Notes: a model not told the origin generated them from the sequence alone. A stretch of DNA of 15,075 nucleotides from DASUHT01 sp051955775 (GCA_051955775.1 JBQCGJ010000285.1:1-15075); one strand, 5' to 3'. Numbered from the stretch's first letter, positions 6,595 to 14,167 are shown. Numbers and translations: made by a program.

Positions 6595-6600
6595 TACGCT
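6595..6600 (+). promoter_or_regulatory. Leaderless -10 element (TACGCT) for the MgtE-N/CBS gene
   Basis: TACGCT, six bases, then ATG at 6607. It has the same geometry as the elements at 3953, 12950 and 14168-14173. It decides the start codon: the in-frame upstream ATG at 6568 would place this promoter inside the coding sequence. Confidence 0.6.
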
Positions 6601-6606
6601 TGCTGG

Positions 6607-7884
6607 ATGAGCGCCGCGCCCCGTCCGCTGACGCCGGTCGTGCTTCACCTCTCGCTGGTCGTCGGGGGCGCGCTGTGGGATCAGTCAGGCGAGCGGCTGG
6701 GCAGGGTCGACGACCTGATCGTGCGCCTGAGCGAGGAGTACCCGCCGGTCAGCGGCGTGCTGGCCACCGTCGCCGGGCGCCAGGTGTACGTGCCGGGCGA
6801 GGCCGTGGGGGAGATCCTGCACGGCGGCGTGCGGCTTCGCGCGGCCACGCTCGACCTGCAGCGGTTCAACCGCCGCCCGGACGAGGTGCTGCTGCGCAAG
6901 GACATGCTCGACCGCCAGCTGATCAACGTGGACGGCGCCCGGCTGGTGCGCGCAAACGAGATCGAGCTGGCGCGGGTGGAGGGCTGGTACCGGGTGGTCG
7001 GCGTGGACACGGGGCTGCGCGGGATCGCCCGCCGCATCGTGCCTCGCCGGCTGGGCGACTCGGTGGCCACCGGCTCGTTTCTGGACTGGGCCAGCGTGGA
7101 GCCGTTCACCGGGCACGTGCCGACCGTCCGCCTGCGCGTCCCGCACCCTAAGCTGGCCCGCCTGCACCCCGCCCAGCTGGCCGATCTGGTCGAGGCGGCG
7201 TCCCATCGCGAGGGCGAGGAGATCCTGCACGCGGTGGGCGGCGACAAGGAGCTGGAGGCGGACGTGTACGAGGAGCTCGATCCGCAGCACCAGGTGGAGT
7301 TCGTCACCGAACGGTCGGACGAGGAGGTGGCCGGGCTGCTGTCGCGGATGGAGGCGGACGACGCGGTCGACCTGCTGGGCGAGCTCGAGCATGACCGCCG
7401 CGACCGCATCGTGGAGATGCTGCCGGTGCTGCAGCGGCGGCGGGTGCGGGCGCTGGCAGGGTTCGACCCGGCCACTGCGGGCGGCCTCATGAGCCCCGAC
7501 TTCGTGTGCCTGTACTCCACCGCCACCAAGCTGGAGGCGCTGGACCGCGTGGCCCGCAGCCGCGGCTCGGCCGAGTCCGTAGCGTGGGTGTACGTGATGA
7601 ACCAGGACAGGCGGCTGCGCGGCGGGATCGCGCTGCCCGACCTGCTGCGGGTCGCGGATGATGACGCCCCGCTGGTAGACATCGCGGTCTTCATGCCGCC
7701 CACCGTGCAGCCGGCGGCCGAGGTGGAGGAGGTCGCGCGCCTGATGGCCGACTACGACCTGACGGTGGTGCCGGTCACCGACGAGCGGGAGATGGTGCTC
7801 GGAGTGGTCACCGTCGACGATGTCCTCGAGCTGGTGCTGCCGCGCGGGTGGCGGCGGAGGTTCGACCTGCTGGGCGGCGAGTAA
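6607..7884 (+). CDS. PRC-barrel / MgtE-N / CBS-pair cytoplasmic protein
   Basis: 425 aa, soluble. Two PRC-barrel-like beta domains are at about 15-75 (ALWDQSGERLGRVDDLIV) and 98-165 (QLINVDGARLVRANEIEL). An MgtE intracellular N-terminal superhelical domain follows at about 185-285, with repeated helices such as LLSRMEADDAVDLLGELEHD and then DPATAGGLMSPDF (287-299), the signature that joins MgtE-N to CBS in Mg2+ channels. Two CBS motifs lie at about 300-350 and 360-412 (LTVVPVTDEREMVLGVVTVDDVLE). The MgtE membrane pore is absent. The transporter gene begins on the next base after its stop, so the likely job is to sense cytosolic Mg2+ or another cation and gate that transporter. In MgtE the N and CBS domains close the pore when Mg2+ is high; a similar role in trans is inference. 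Confidence 0.88.
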   Translation: MSAAPRPLTPVVLHLSLVVGGALWDQSGERLGRVDDLIVRLSEEYPPVSGVLATVAGRQVYVPGEAVGEILHGGVRLRAATLDLQRFNRRPDEVLLRKDMLDRQLINVDGARLVRANEIELARVEGWYRVVGVDTGLRGIARRIVPRRLGDSVATGSFLDWASVEPFTGHVPTVRLRVPHPKLARLHPAQLADLVEAASHREGEEILHAVGGDKELEADVYEELDPQHQVEFVTERSDEEVAGLLSRMEADDAVDLLGELEHDRRDRIVEMLPVLQRRRVRALAGFDPATAGGLMSPDFVCLYSTATKLEALDRVARSRGSAESVAWVYVMNQDRRLRGGIALPDLLRVADDDAPLVDIAVFMPPTVQPAAEVEEVARLMADYDLTVVPVTDEREMVLGVVTVDDVLELVLPRGWRRRFDLLGGE

Positions 7885-9204
7885 GTGGCGAGCCGGGTGC
7901 CGGCCGTGCGGGCGATCGCCGATCGCCTGCGGGCCCGCGGTGGCAGACTCCGCAGCCGACGCCCGCGGGCCGGAGCGCTGGCCCCCCTGTTCGCGATGCT
8001 GGCGTTCCTGGGGCCGGGCATCGTGGCGGCAAACGCGGGCAACGACGCGGGCGGGATCGCGACGTACTCGGCGGTCGGCGCGCGATACGGGTACGCGCTG
8101 CTGTGGGTGATGGTGATGATCACCGTCTCGCTGATCGTCGTGCAGGAGATGGCGGCGCGGATGGGGGTGGTCACGGGCAAGGGCCTGGCCGAGCTGATCC
8201 GCGAGCAGTACGGCGTTCGCTGGTCGCTGTTCGCGACCGTGTCGGTGCTGGTCGCCAACATCGGCATCTGCATCTCGGAGTTCGTCGGCATCGGGGCTGC
8301 CATGGGGCTGGCGGGGGTGCCGGTGGGAATCTCCGTGCCGGTGGCGGCGGTGGCGGTGTGGCTGCTCCTGATGCGCGGCTCCTACCGGGTAGCCGAGCGG
8401 ATCTTCGTGCTGATGACCATTCCGTTCTTCGCGTATCCGATCGCGGCCATCCTGGCCCGGCCGAACTGGCTGCACGTGGGCAGCGCGATCGCCGCGCCCA
8501 CGATCCACACCTCGCGCTCGTACCTGTTCCTGCTGATCGCCACCGCGGGCACCACGATCACGCCGTTCATGCAGCTGTACATCCAGTCGGCGGTGGTCGA
8601 GCGCGGCGTGGGCGTCGACGAGCTGAACGCGGAGCGGGCCGAGGTCGTGACCGGCTCGATCTTCGCCAACCTGGTCGCCTGCTTCATCATCATCGCCACC
8701 GGGTCGACGCTGTACCTGCATCACGAGCGGAACATCCAGACGGCGTCTCAGGCCGCCAAGGCCCTGGCCCCGTTCGCCGGCCGCTACGCCGAGGCGCTGT
8801 TCGCCGTCGGCCTGCTCGGCGCGAGCCTGCTGGCCGCCGCCATCCTGCCGGTCACCGCGGCGTACGTGATCTCCGAGACGTTCGGGTTCGAGAAGGGCAT
8901 CAGCCGGCGCGCGCACGAGGCCCCGGTGTTTGTGGCGGTGGTCACCGCGCTGATCGTGATCGGCACGGCGGTGGCACTGATCCCGGGCGTGCCGGTGATC
9001 CCGCTGCTGGTCGGGGTGCAGGTCGTAAACGGCGCGCTGCTGCCGATCCTGCTGGTCTTCATCTGGCGGCTGTCCGCCAACCACGAGCTGATGGGGGAGT
9101 ACCGCAACGGCCCGCTGTTCAACGTGCTGGCCGGGCTGACGGTGCTCGGAACGTCGACGCTCTCGATCCTGCTTCTGGCCGTGACCTTCGCGGGCTTCTT
9201 CTAG
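7885..9204 (+). CDS. Nramp-fold divalent metal transporter with NRMT-like metal site
   Basis: 439 aa, GTG start directly after the preceding TAA. About 11 hydrophobic segments follow a basic N-terminal tail of ~30 residues. Nramp (SLC11) hallmarks appear in altered form. Helix 1 reads GPGIVAANAGNDAGG, with Asp54 kept but Pro replaced by Ala55 and Asn by Gly57 (canonical DPGN). Helix 6 reads GTTITPF, where the canonical Ala and Met metal ligands are Thr223 and Thr226. Loss of the soft Met ligand is known in Nramp-related Mg2+ transporters (NRMT), so Mg2+ rather than Mn2+/Fe2+ is the better guess. The coupled MgtE-N/CBS partner agrees. Its last 4 bp overlap the convergent hydrolase gene. The family is firm; the substrate is inferred. 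Confidence 0.88.
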   Translation: MASRVPAVRAIADRLRARGGRLRSRRPRAGALAPLFAMLAFLGPGIVAANAGNDAGGIATYSAVGARYGYALLWVMVMITVSLIVVQEMAARMGVVTGKGLAELIREQYGVRWSLFATVSVLVANIGICISEFVGIGAAMGLAGVPVGISVPVAAVAVWLLLMRGSYRVAERIFVLMTIPFFAYPIAAILARPNWLHVGSAIAAPTIHTSRSYLFLLIATAGTTITPFMQLYIQSAVVERGVGVDELNAERAEVVTGSIFANLVACFIIIATGSTLYLHHERNIQTASQAAKALAPFAGRYAEALFAVGLLGASLLAAAILPVTAAYVISETFGFEKGISRRAHEAPVFVAVVTALIVIGTAVALIPGVPVIPLLVGVQVVNGALLPILLVFIWRLSANHELMGEYRNGPLFNVLAGLTVLGTSTLSILLLAVTFAGFF

Positions 9205-10076
9205 TTCAAGAACTCGCGGACGGTGTCCGCGAACAGCTCGGGCTCCTCCAGATGGGCGACGTGCGCGCTGTGCTCGAACACGCGCAGCCGGGCAACGGGG
9301 ATGCCGGCCGTGATCGTCTCCGAGCAGGCCACGGGGATCTCGTCGTACCGGCCGCACGTGACGAGGGTGGGCACGCGGATGCGGCCCAGGTCGGCCGTGC
9401 GGTCCCAGTCACGCAGGCTGCCGATGACGTCGAACTCCGTGGGGCCGTTCATGGTCAGGTAGACCTGGGTTCCGTCCATCTGGCTGGAGCTCAGCTCGAG
9501 CGCCTCCGGCCAGGGGTCGAGCCTGCACAGATGCCGCCGGTAGAACTCGCCGACCGCCTCCTGGTACTGCGGACTGTCGTATTCGCCGCGGGCGCCGAGC
9601 TCGACCAGAACGCGGCCGTGCGGGTCGGGCAGGGCCTCGATCAGCCGGCCGGCCTCGGCCACGAACTGCGGGATGCTGGCCGACGTCGAGGCCAGCACCA
9701 GGCGCTCGACTCCCCTCCCGCCGCGGGCCATGTACTCGATGGCCAGCCAGCCGCCCCATGACTGCCCCAGCAGGTGGCACCGCTCCAGCCCCAGCGCGTC
9801 CCGCACCTGGTCGACCTCCTGCGCGAAGCGGTCGAGCGTCCACAGCGACGTGTCGTCCGGCCGCTCGGAGCGCCCACACCCGAGCTGGTCGTACACGATC
9901 ACCGGCCGGTCGGCGGCAAGCCGCTCGGCCAGCGGCTCCATGTAATAGCTGGCGGCGCCGGGCCCGCCGTGCAGGACAAGCACCGGAAGGGCGTCGCCGC
10001 CGCCCAGCCTGGCGTACCACACCCGGCCGCCGGTGACGTCGACGGTGCCCTCCTGGCGAAGCGGGGAAGCGCTCAC
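9201..10076 (-). CDS. Proline iminopeptidase-like alpha/beta hydrolase
   Basis: 291 aa, GTG start. The alpha/beta-hydrolase fold shows the oxyanion-hole HGGPG (36-40), YDQLGCGRS (62-70), and the nucleophile elbow GQSWGG with Ser106. The acid is Asp245 in GRYDE and the base His272 in HSAHVAHLEEPE. HGGPG with YDQLGCGRS and GQSWGG is characteristic of prolyl iminopeptidases and tricorn-interacting factor F1, which remove N-terminal residues from peptides. Related amidases or esterases share these motifs. There is no signal peptide, so it is cytoplasmic. Its TAG stop interlocks with the transporter stop in the shared CTAG at 9201-9204. A -10-like TAGCGT lies 10 nt upstream. It is 25 bp downstream of the c-di-GMP gene on the same strand and could also receive read-through. 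Confidence 0.88.
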   Translation of the reverse strand: MSASPLRQEGTVDVTGGRVWYARLGGGDALPVLVLHGGPGAASYYMEPLAERLAADRPVIVYDQLGCGRSERPDDTSLWTLDRFAQEVDQVRDALGLERCHLLGQSWGGWLAIEYMARGGRGVERLVLASTSASIPQFVAEAGRLIEALPDPHGRVLVELGARGEYDSPQYQEAVGEFYRRHLCRLDPWPEALELSSSQMDGTQVYLTMNGPTEFDVIGSLRDWDRTADLGRIRVPTLVTCGRYDEIPVACSETITAGIPVARLRVFEHSAHVAHLEEPELFADTVREFLN

Positions 10077-10086
10077 GGCGCGGACA

Positions 10087-10092
10087 ACGCTA
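10087..10092 (-). promoter_or_regulatory. Candidate -10 element (TAGCGT) for the hydrolase gene
   Basis: On the minus strand TAGCGT is followed by 10 bases and then the GTG at 10076. It fits TANNNT and would give a leader of about 4 nt. It lies in the 25-bp gap after the GGDEF-EAL gene stop. No -35 is recognisable. Confidence 0.35.
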
Positions 10093-10101
10093 CCAGGAGA
10101 A

Positions 10102-12705
10102 CTAATTCCTGCGGGCGAGCTCGGCCACCTCGCCGGCCGCCATCGGCCGCCCGTAGCGGTACCCCTGCCCCAGCCTGCAGCTCGTCTGGGCCAGGAACCG
10201 CGCGTGCTGCGGGGTCTCGATGCCCTCCGCGATCGGCTCCAGATCCAGCCGGTTGGCCAGATCGACGATCGTGGTCACCAGCGCCGCCGCCACATGGTCG
10301 GTGGGCGCCCGCTGCACGAACGAGCGGTCGACCTTGAGCACCGTGGCCGGCAGCTCGGCCAGGCGCTCGAGCGACGAATGCCCGATGCCGAAGTCGTCAA
10401 TCGCGATCCCAAATCCCACCTCGCGCAGCCGGGCGAGCACGCCTGCCACCGCGTCCGGATCGCGCATGACCGCCGACTCCGTGACCTCGATCGTGATCAG
10501 CTCGGGGTCGATGCCGCGGGTCTGCACCGCGTCCACCAGCCGGTCCGGGATGTCCGGATGCCACAGCTCGGCGGGCGACACGTTGACCGACACGGCCAGC
10601 GGCGTGCCCGCGTCTGCCCACCGGCGCACCTCGTCGCAGGCCTCGCCGAACACCCAGGTGCCGATGTCGTGGATCAGGCCCACCCGCTCCGCGAACGGGA
10701 TGAACTCCGCCGGCTCCCGCACCGCCAGGTCGCCGTCCCGCCAGCGCACCAGCGCCTCGGCCCCGATCACCTGTGGCGGTGCATCCTCATCGTCGGCCAG
10801 CCGCACGATCGGCTGGTACAGCAGCGACAGCTCGTCGCGGGCCACGGCGCCGCGCAGGCGCGAGATCAGCGACAGCTCCGCGTGGGCGCCTGTCTGCGAG
10901 CGCGCCAGCGGCGCGTACACGCCCCGCTGCAGCTGCTTGGCCTGGTACATCGCGGCGTCGGCGTGGCGCAGCAGCTCCTGGCCGCTGGACGCATCGCGCG
11001 GGTAGATCGAGATGCCGATGCTGGCCGAGACGGTGAGCTCGGTGCCGCCCGCCGAAAACGGCGCCTCCATCGCCTCTGCGATCGAGGCCGCCGCCCGCTG
11101 GGCGCGCTCCAGCGAGGTCGCGTGGCCCTGTCGCGGAAGGTCCGCCAGCAGCACCAGGAAGTCGTCCCCGCCCTCCCGCGCCACCAGATCGGTGCGGCGC
11201 ACGGTGGCCGTCAGCCGCTCGGCGACCTCGCGCATGATCTGATCGCCCGCGGAGTGCCCGAGGCTGTCGTTGATCAACTTGAAGTCGTCCAGGTCGACGA
11301 ACAGCAGCGCCACGTCGCTCTCGTTTCGGTCGGCCCGGGCAACCGCCTTGGTCACGTGCTCGCGCAGCATCTGCCGGTTGGGCAGGTCGGTCAGCGGATC
11401 GTGGTAGGCCAGATGCGCGATCCGGGCCTCCGCCTTGCGCCGCTGCGTGATGTCGCGCAGCACGGCGCAGAACACGGCCGGCCCGCCCACGTCAACCCTC
11501 GTAATGGCCAGCTCCACGGGCAGCCGCGAGCCGTCGCGATGAACCGCCGTCGTCTCCACCCGGCGGTCGAGCAGCGGCGGCTCGCCGGTCTCCAGGTAGC
11601 GCCGCACGCCCTCGGCCCGGCGGGCCCGGCCCGGGCTCAGGAGCTCCGACATGGGATGCCCCAGCATCTCCGCCCGCGAGTATCCGAACGTCGTCTCCGC
11701 AGCCGGGTTGAAGTCGACCACCAGTCCGTTGTCGTCCATCAGCACCACGCAGTCCAGCGCCGTCTCGACGACCGCGCTCTTCAGCGCCTCGCTGGCCCGC
11801 AGCTCGGCCTCGGCGCGCCGGCGCTCCAGGAACAGGCCCAGCTGGCGGCCGATCGACTCCACCAGCTCGACGGTGTCAGGGTCCGCCTCGCGCGCCCGCC
11901 GCTGCACCAGCTCCAGCACGCCCAGCACCTCGCCGCCGGCGATCACCGGGAACGCCGCGACCGCGTGGATGCCCAGCGCCGGCAGGTCGATGTCGCACGG
12001 CTCCCGGTCGCGTTCCAGGTCGGACACCCATACCGGCTGCTGCTCGGACCACGCACGGCCGGCGGCCCCCTGACCCGGCTGCACGCCGGCGCGCCGGGCG
12101 GCGTCCGCGAACCGGGTGGCCATCACCGCTCCCGGCCGCGCCCACACCTCGGTGCACACCATCATGCCGACCCGGGGATCGGATGCCCACCACGCGCCCG
12201 CATCCCAGTTGAGTCCCCGGCAGATCGCCTCCAGCACGGTCAGCTGGGCGTTCCCGGCGGAGGACTCACCGGCCAGGCCGCGGGCCACCTGATGGGCGAC
12301 CTCGAGCCGCCGCTCGGCCGCCACCAGGTCGGTCACGTCGCGCCCCACCAGCAGCACCCGCGCTGGGCTGTCTGCCGATGTCGGGATGGGGGCGGCCACA
12401 GCGTCGATCACGACCCAGCCGCCGTCCTGGCGGCGCAGCCGGAAGCGCGCGTTCTCGGGATCGCCGGCCAGGCTGCCGGCGACCGCGGCGGCCGCCCGCC
12501 GCATGTCCCGCGGATGCACGAAGGACAGCGCGTGCCGGCCCGGCAGCTCGTCCGGGTCGTATCCGAGCATGGTCAGATACGACGGGGATGCGTACACGAT
12601 CCGCCCGTCGGCGTCCATGACCACGATCAGATCGCGGGCATGCTCGACCGCCAGCCGGTATACCTCGCCCCGGTCGACTCCAGGCTCGAGTCCACCCGTT
12701 CTCAC
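10102..12705 (-). CDS. PAS-GAF-PAS-GGDEF-EAL cyclic-di-GMP signalling protein
   Basis: 867 aa, soluble. Domains: PAS 1 (about 14-130), GAF (about 133-295), PAS 2 (about 305-425), GGDEF (about 430-595) and EAL (about 615-862). The GGDEF signature is GGDDF (512-516), a change at the fourth position. The c-di-GMP inhibitory site RxxD is present (Arg503-Asp506), five residues upstream. The EAL domain keeps its catalytic set: Glu650-Ala-Leu, Asn708, Glu740, Asp770-Asp771, Lys791, Glu827 and Gln847 (QGYRYGRP). It is therefore a likely active phosphodiesterase with uncertain cyclase activity. PAS and GAF inputs suggest redox, gas or small-ligand sensing. I chose the GTG at 12705 because GGGAG lies 6 nt upstream (12712-12716) and the PAS domain starts soon after. 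The open frame to 13113 upstream has non-domain sequence and overlaps the methyltransferase. Confidence 0.93.
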   Translation of the reverse strand: MRTGGLEPGVDRGEVYRLAVEHARDLIVVMDADGRIVYASPSYLTMLGYDPDELPGRHALSFVHPRDMRRAAAAVAGSLAGDPENARFRLRRQDGGWVVIDAVAAPIPTSADSPARVLLVGRDVTDLVAAERRLEVAHQVARGLAGESSAGNAQLTVLEAICRGLNWDAGAWWASDPRVGMMVCTEVWARPGAVMATRFADAARRAGVQPGQGAAGRAWSEQQPVWVSDLERDREPCDIDLPALGIHAVAAFPVIAGGEVLGVLELVQRRAREADPDTVELVESIGRQLGLFLERRRAEAELRASEALKSAVVETALDCVVLMDDNGLVVDFNPAAETTFGYSRAEMLGHPMSELLSPGRARRAEGVRRYLETGEPPLLDRRVETTAVHRDGSRLPVELAITRVDVGGPAVFCAVLRDITQRRKAEARIAHLAYHDPLTDLPNRQMLREHVTKAVARADRNESDVALLFVDLDDFKLINDSLGHSAGDQIMREVAERLTATVRRTDLVAREGGDDFLVLLADLPRQGHATSLERAQRAAASIAEAMEAPFSAGGTELTVSASIGISIYPRDASSGQELLRHADAAMYQAKQLQRGVYAPLARSQTGAHAELSLISRLRGAVARDELSLLYQPIVRLADDEDAPPQVIGAEALVRWRDGDLAVREPAEFIPFAERVGLIHDIGTWVFGEACDEVRRWADAGTPLAVSVNVSPAELWHPDIPDRLVDAVQTRGIDPELITIEVTESAVMRDPDAVAGVLARLREVGFGIAIDDFGIGHSSLERLAELPATVLKVDRSFVQRAPTDHVAAALVTTIVDLANRLDLEPIAEGIETPQHARFLAQTSCRLGQGYRYGRPMAAGEVAELARRN

Positions 12706-12711
12706 GAGACG

Positions 12712-12716
12712 CTCCC
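12712..12716 (-). promoter_or_regulatory. Ribosome binding site deciding the GGDEF-EAL start
   Basis: GGGAG on the minus strand, 6 nt before the GTG at 12705-12703. It supports this start over the much longer upstream in-frame ATG options and distinguishes this gene from its leaderless neighbours. Confidence 0.55.
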
Positions 12717-12882
12717 GCGATCCCACTGCAGGACAACGCCTCCGCCGCCCAGCGGCCACTGCCGTCCAAACCCTGTCATCGTGTGTCCCCCGAGAGCCCC
12801 ATTCGTGCTCCAGGGGCAGGTGAATAGTGGCGGCAATCCGCCCGCGGCGCATCACCAGGACGAGGGAGACCGCCTGGAAGGC

Positions 12883-12905
12883 CCAGATCCAGTTCCAGGA
12901 TCTGG
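12883..12905. promoter_or_regulatory. Inverted repeat in the divergent gap before the methyltransferase
   Basis: CCAGATCC (12883-12890) pairs perfectly with GGATCTGG (12898-12905) across a 7-nt spacer. It lies 45 bp upstream of the methyltransferase -10 in the 256-bp non-coding gap between divergent genes. It could be an operator or an RNA hairpin of the minus-strand leader. Nothing else recognisable is seen in 12717-12949. Confidence 0.35.
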
Positions 12906-12949
12906 CAGCGATCCCTGCCCGGCCGCACAGCGCGGGAACGACCTCCTGA

Positions 12950-12955
12950 TACCCT
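12950..12955 (+). promoter_or_regulatory. Leaderless -10 element (TACCCT) for the methyltransferase
   Basis: TACCCT, six bases, then GTG at 12962. It shares the TANNNT-N6-RTG layout seen at other genes here. There is no Shine-Dalgarno and no clear -35. Confidence 0.5.
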
Positions 12956-12961
12956 CCGCGC

Positions 12962-13660
12962 GTGACCCGGCTCCCCGACGACCTGCGCAGTCGCCTGGCC
13001 GGGGTCGAGGGCTGGTTGTCAGACGAGGAGGCAGCCGCCCTGTATGACATGGCCCGCCGCTGCACCGGCCGCGGGGTGATCGTCGAGATCGGCTCGTTCA
13101 AGGGCCGCTCCACGATCTCGCTGGGGATGGGCAGCCGGGACGGGGCGGGGCTGCCGATCTACGCCATCGATCCGCATCGCGGCCCGTCCTATGACGACTT
13201 CCTGGCCAACATCGACCAGGCCGGCATCGACGATCTGGTGACCCAGGTACGGCAGCCCTCGCAGCAGGCGCTGGAGGCGATCGGCGACCACCCCATCGAG
13301 CTGCTGTTCAGCGACGGCAACCACAAGTACGACATGGTGCTCCAGGACTTCGCGCTGTTCGTGCCGCGCGTGGTCGAGGGCGGCTGGGTGGTGATGCACG
13401 ACACCACCTCGCCGTTCCCGGGGTCGAAGCGTGTGGCCGGGCACCTGATGTACCGCTCGCGCGAGTTCGCCGATGTGCGGTTCGTGCCCTCGACCATGAC
13501 CATAGGCCGCAAGGTGGCCTCGAACACCGCCGCCCAGCGGCTGCGAAACCACGCGGCGCTGGCGGTCAAGTCGACCGCGGAGCTGGCCATACCGGTGCGC
13601 AAACGGGTGCCGGCGCCGGTGCATCGCGCCGGCCGGCGGCTGATCGGCTGGATGCAGTAG
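12962..13660 (+). CDS. Class I SAM-dependent methyltransferase (Methyltransf_24-like)
   Basis: 232 aa, GTG start placed by the leaderless -10. Motif I is VEIGSFKGRS (41-50), which binds the SAM amino-acid part. Asp70 in YAIDPH is the likely ribose-binding acid. DGNHKYDMVLQDF (118-130) and GGWVVMHDT (140-148) match the O-methyltransferase-like group often found near glycan or cephalosporin-hydroxylase-type genes; in that group Asp118, His121 and Asp147 can bind a metal. The C-terminal ~40 residues are basic (VRKRVPAPVHRAGRRL) and may contact a membrane or acidic partner. The substrate is unknown. It stands alone, divergent from the c-di-GMP gene and converging, with a 12-bp gap, on the Thr-rich membrane protein. 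Confidence 0.85.
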   Translation: MTRLPDDLRSRLAGVEGWLSDEEAAALYDMARRCTGRGVIVEIGSFKGRSTISLGMGSRDGAGLPIYAIDPHRGPSYDDFLANIDQAGIDDLVTQVRQPSQQALEAIGDHPIELLFSDGNHKYDMVLQDFALFVPRVVEGGWVVMHDTTSPFPGSKRVAGHLMYRSREFADVRFVPSTMTIGRKVASNTAAQRLRNHAALAVKSTAELAIPVRKRVPAPVHRAGRRLIGWMQ

Positions 13661-13672
13661 CCCCGAGCTGAG

Positions 13673-14161
13673 CTAGTTGCTGACGGCGGTCGTGGTGACC
13701 GTCGTCGTGCCCGTGTCGGTCACCGTCACCGTATCGGTCACCGTGGCGGTCTCGACGATGGTGCTGGCGACTGTGGTGGCGGTCGTGTAGGTGGTCGTGA
13801 CGGGCACCGTCTGCGTCTCGGTCACGTATTTCGTGCCGTGAATCGTGCGCACGACCGTGCTCGCCGGCTGCGGCTGCGTCAGATCGACCGTATGAGCCGA
13901 GATCACCGTCACGATCTTGCCCTGACTGATAACGGTGCTCGCGGGCACCAGCACCCGTATGGGCTTTCCGTGCACCTTGACGACCTTGCCGTGGATGGTC
14001 TGCGTGGTCACATACGCGCCCACCGCGTTCGGGGTCTCGCTGACCACCTTGCCCAGGTACAGGCCGCCCAGGAACAGCGACACGATGGTCATCGCGCTGG
14101 GGAACCACAGACGACGTGGGATGTCGACCCGTTCGCCCCCGGGAAGGATCAAGTTCGCCAC
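13673..14161 (-). CDS. Single-pass membrane protein with Thr/Val-rich C-terminus (unknown function)
   Basis: 162 aa, GTG start. I recognise no family. A short cytoplasmic-looking head (1-19, ending IPRRLW) leads into one membrane helix at about 20-38. The remainder, probably outside the cell, is strand-prone, with two related IHG blocks (TQTIHGKVVKV near 53-63 and RTIHGTKYVTE near 105-115). A Thr/Val-rich tail with TVTDT repeats follows from ~117 to the end. Such tails are often extended, wall-spanning or glycosylated stalks. The GTG is fixed by TACGCT six bases upstream. It lies between the methyltransferase (convergent) and the NlpC/P60 gene (same strand, upstream), so a cell-envelope role is plausible, but no function is assigned. 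Confidence 0.75.
   Translation of the reverse strand: MANLILPGGERVDIPRRLWFPSAMTIVSLFLGGLYLGKVVSETPNAVGAYVTTQTIHGKVVKVHGKPIRVLVPASTVISQGKIVTVISAHTVDLTQPQPASTVVRTIHGTKYVTETQTVPVTTTYTTATTVASTIVETATVTDTVTVTDTGTTTVTTTAVSN
13713..13748. repeat. 18-bp imperfect tandem repeat encoding VTDT units
   Basis: Two adjacent 18-bp copies (13713-13730 and 13731-13748) agree at 14 of 18 positions around CGGTCACCGT. In the minus-strand protein they encode the TVTDT-type repeats of the Thr-rich tail. The length is a multiple of three, so copy-number change would keep frame. Confidence 0.6.
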
Positions 14162-14167
14162 GGGGCT

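Noticed and set aside
6685..9357. An 890-codon minus-strand open frame across the MgtE-N/CBS and transporter genes
   Set aside because: It is low-complexity His/Arg/Gln/Asp sequence with no motif and spans two well-supported genes on the other strand.
7848..9761. A 637-codon plus-strand frame overlapping the transporter
   Set aside because: It is an out-of-frame, Gly/Arg-rich shadow of the transporter and the hydrolase region.
10033..13047. A 1004-codon plus-strand open frame opposite the GGDEF-EAL gene
   Set aside because: It is an antisense shadow of a high-GC gene: Arg/His/Gly/Leu-rich, with no domain, while the minus strand reads five clear signalling domains.
12706..13113. Extension of the GGDEF-EAL protein upstream to an ATG at 13113
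   Set aside because: It would overlap the start of the methyltransferase, adds no domain sequence, and ignores the GGGAG-GTG start at 12705.
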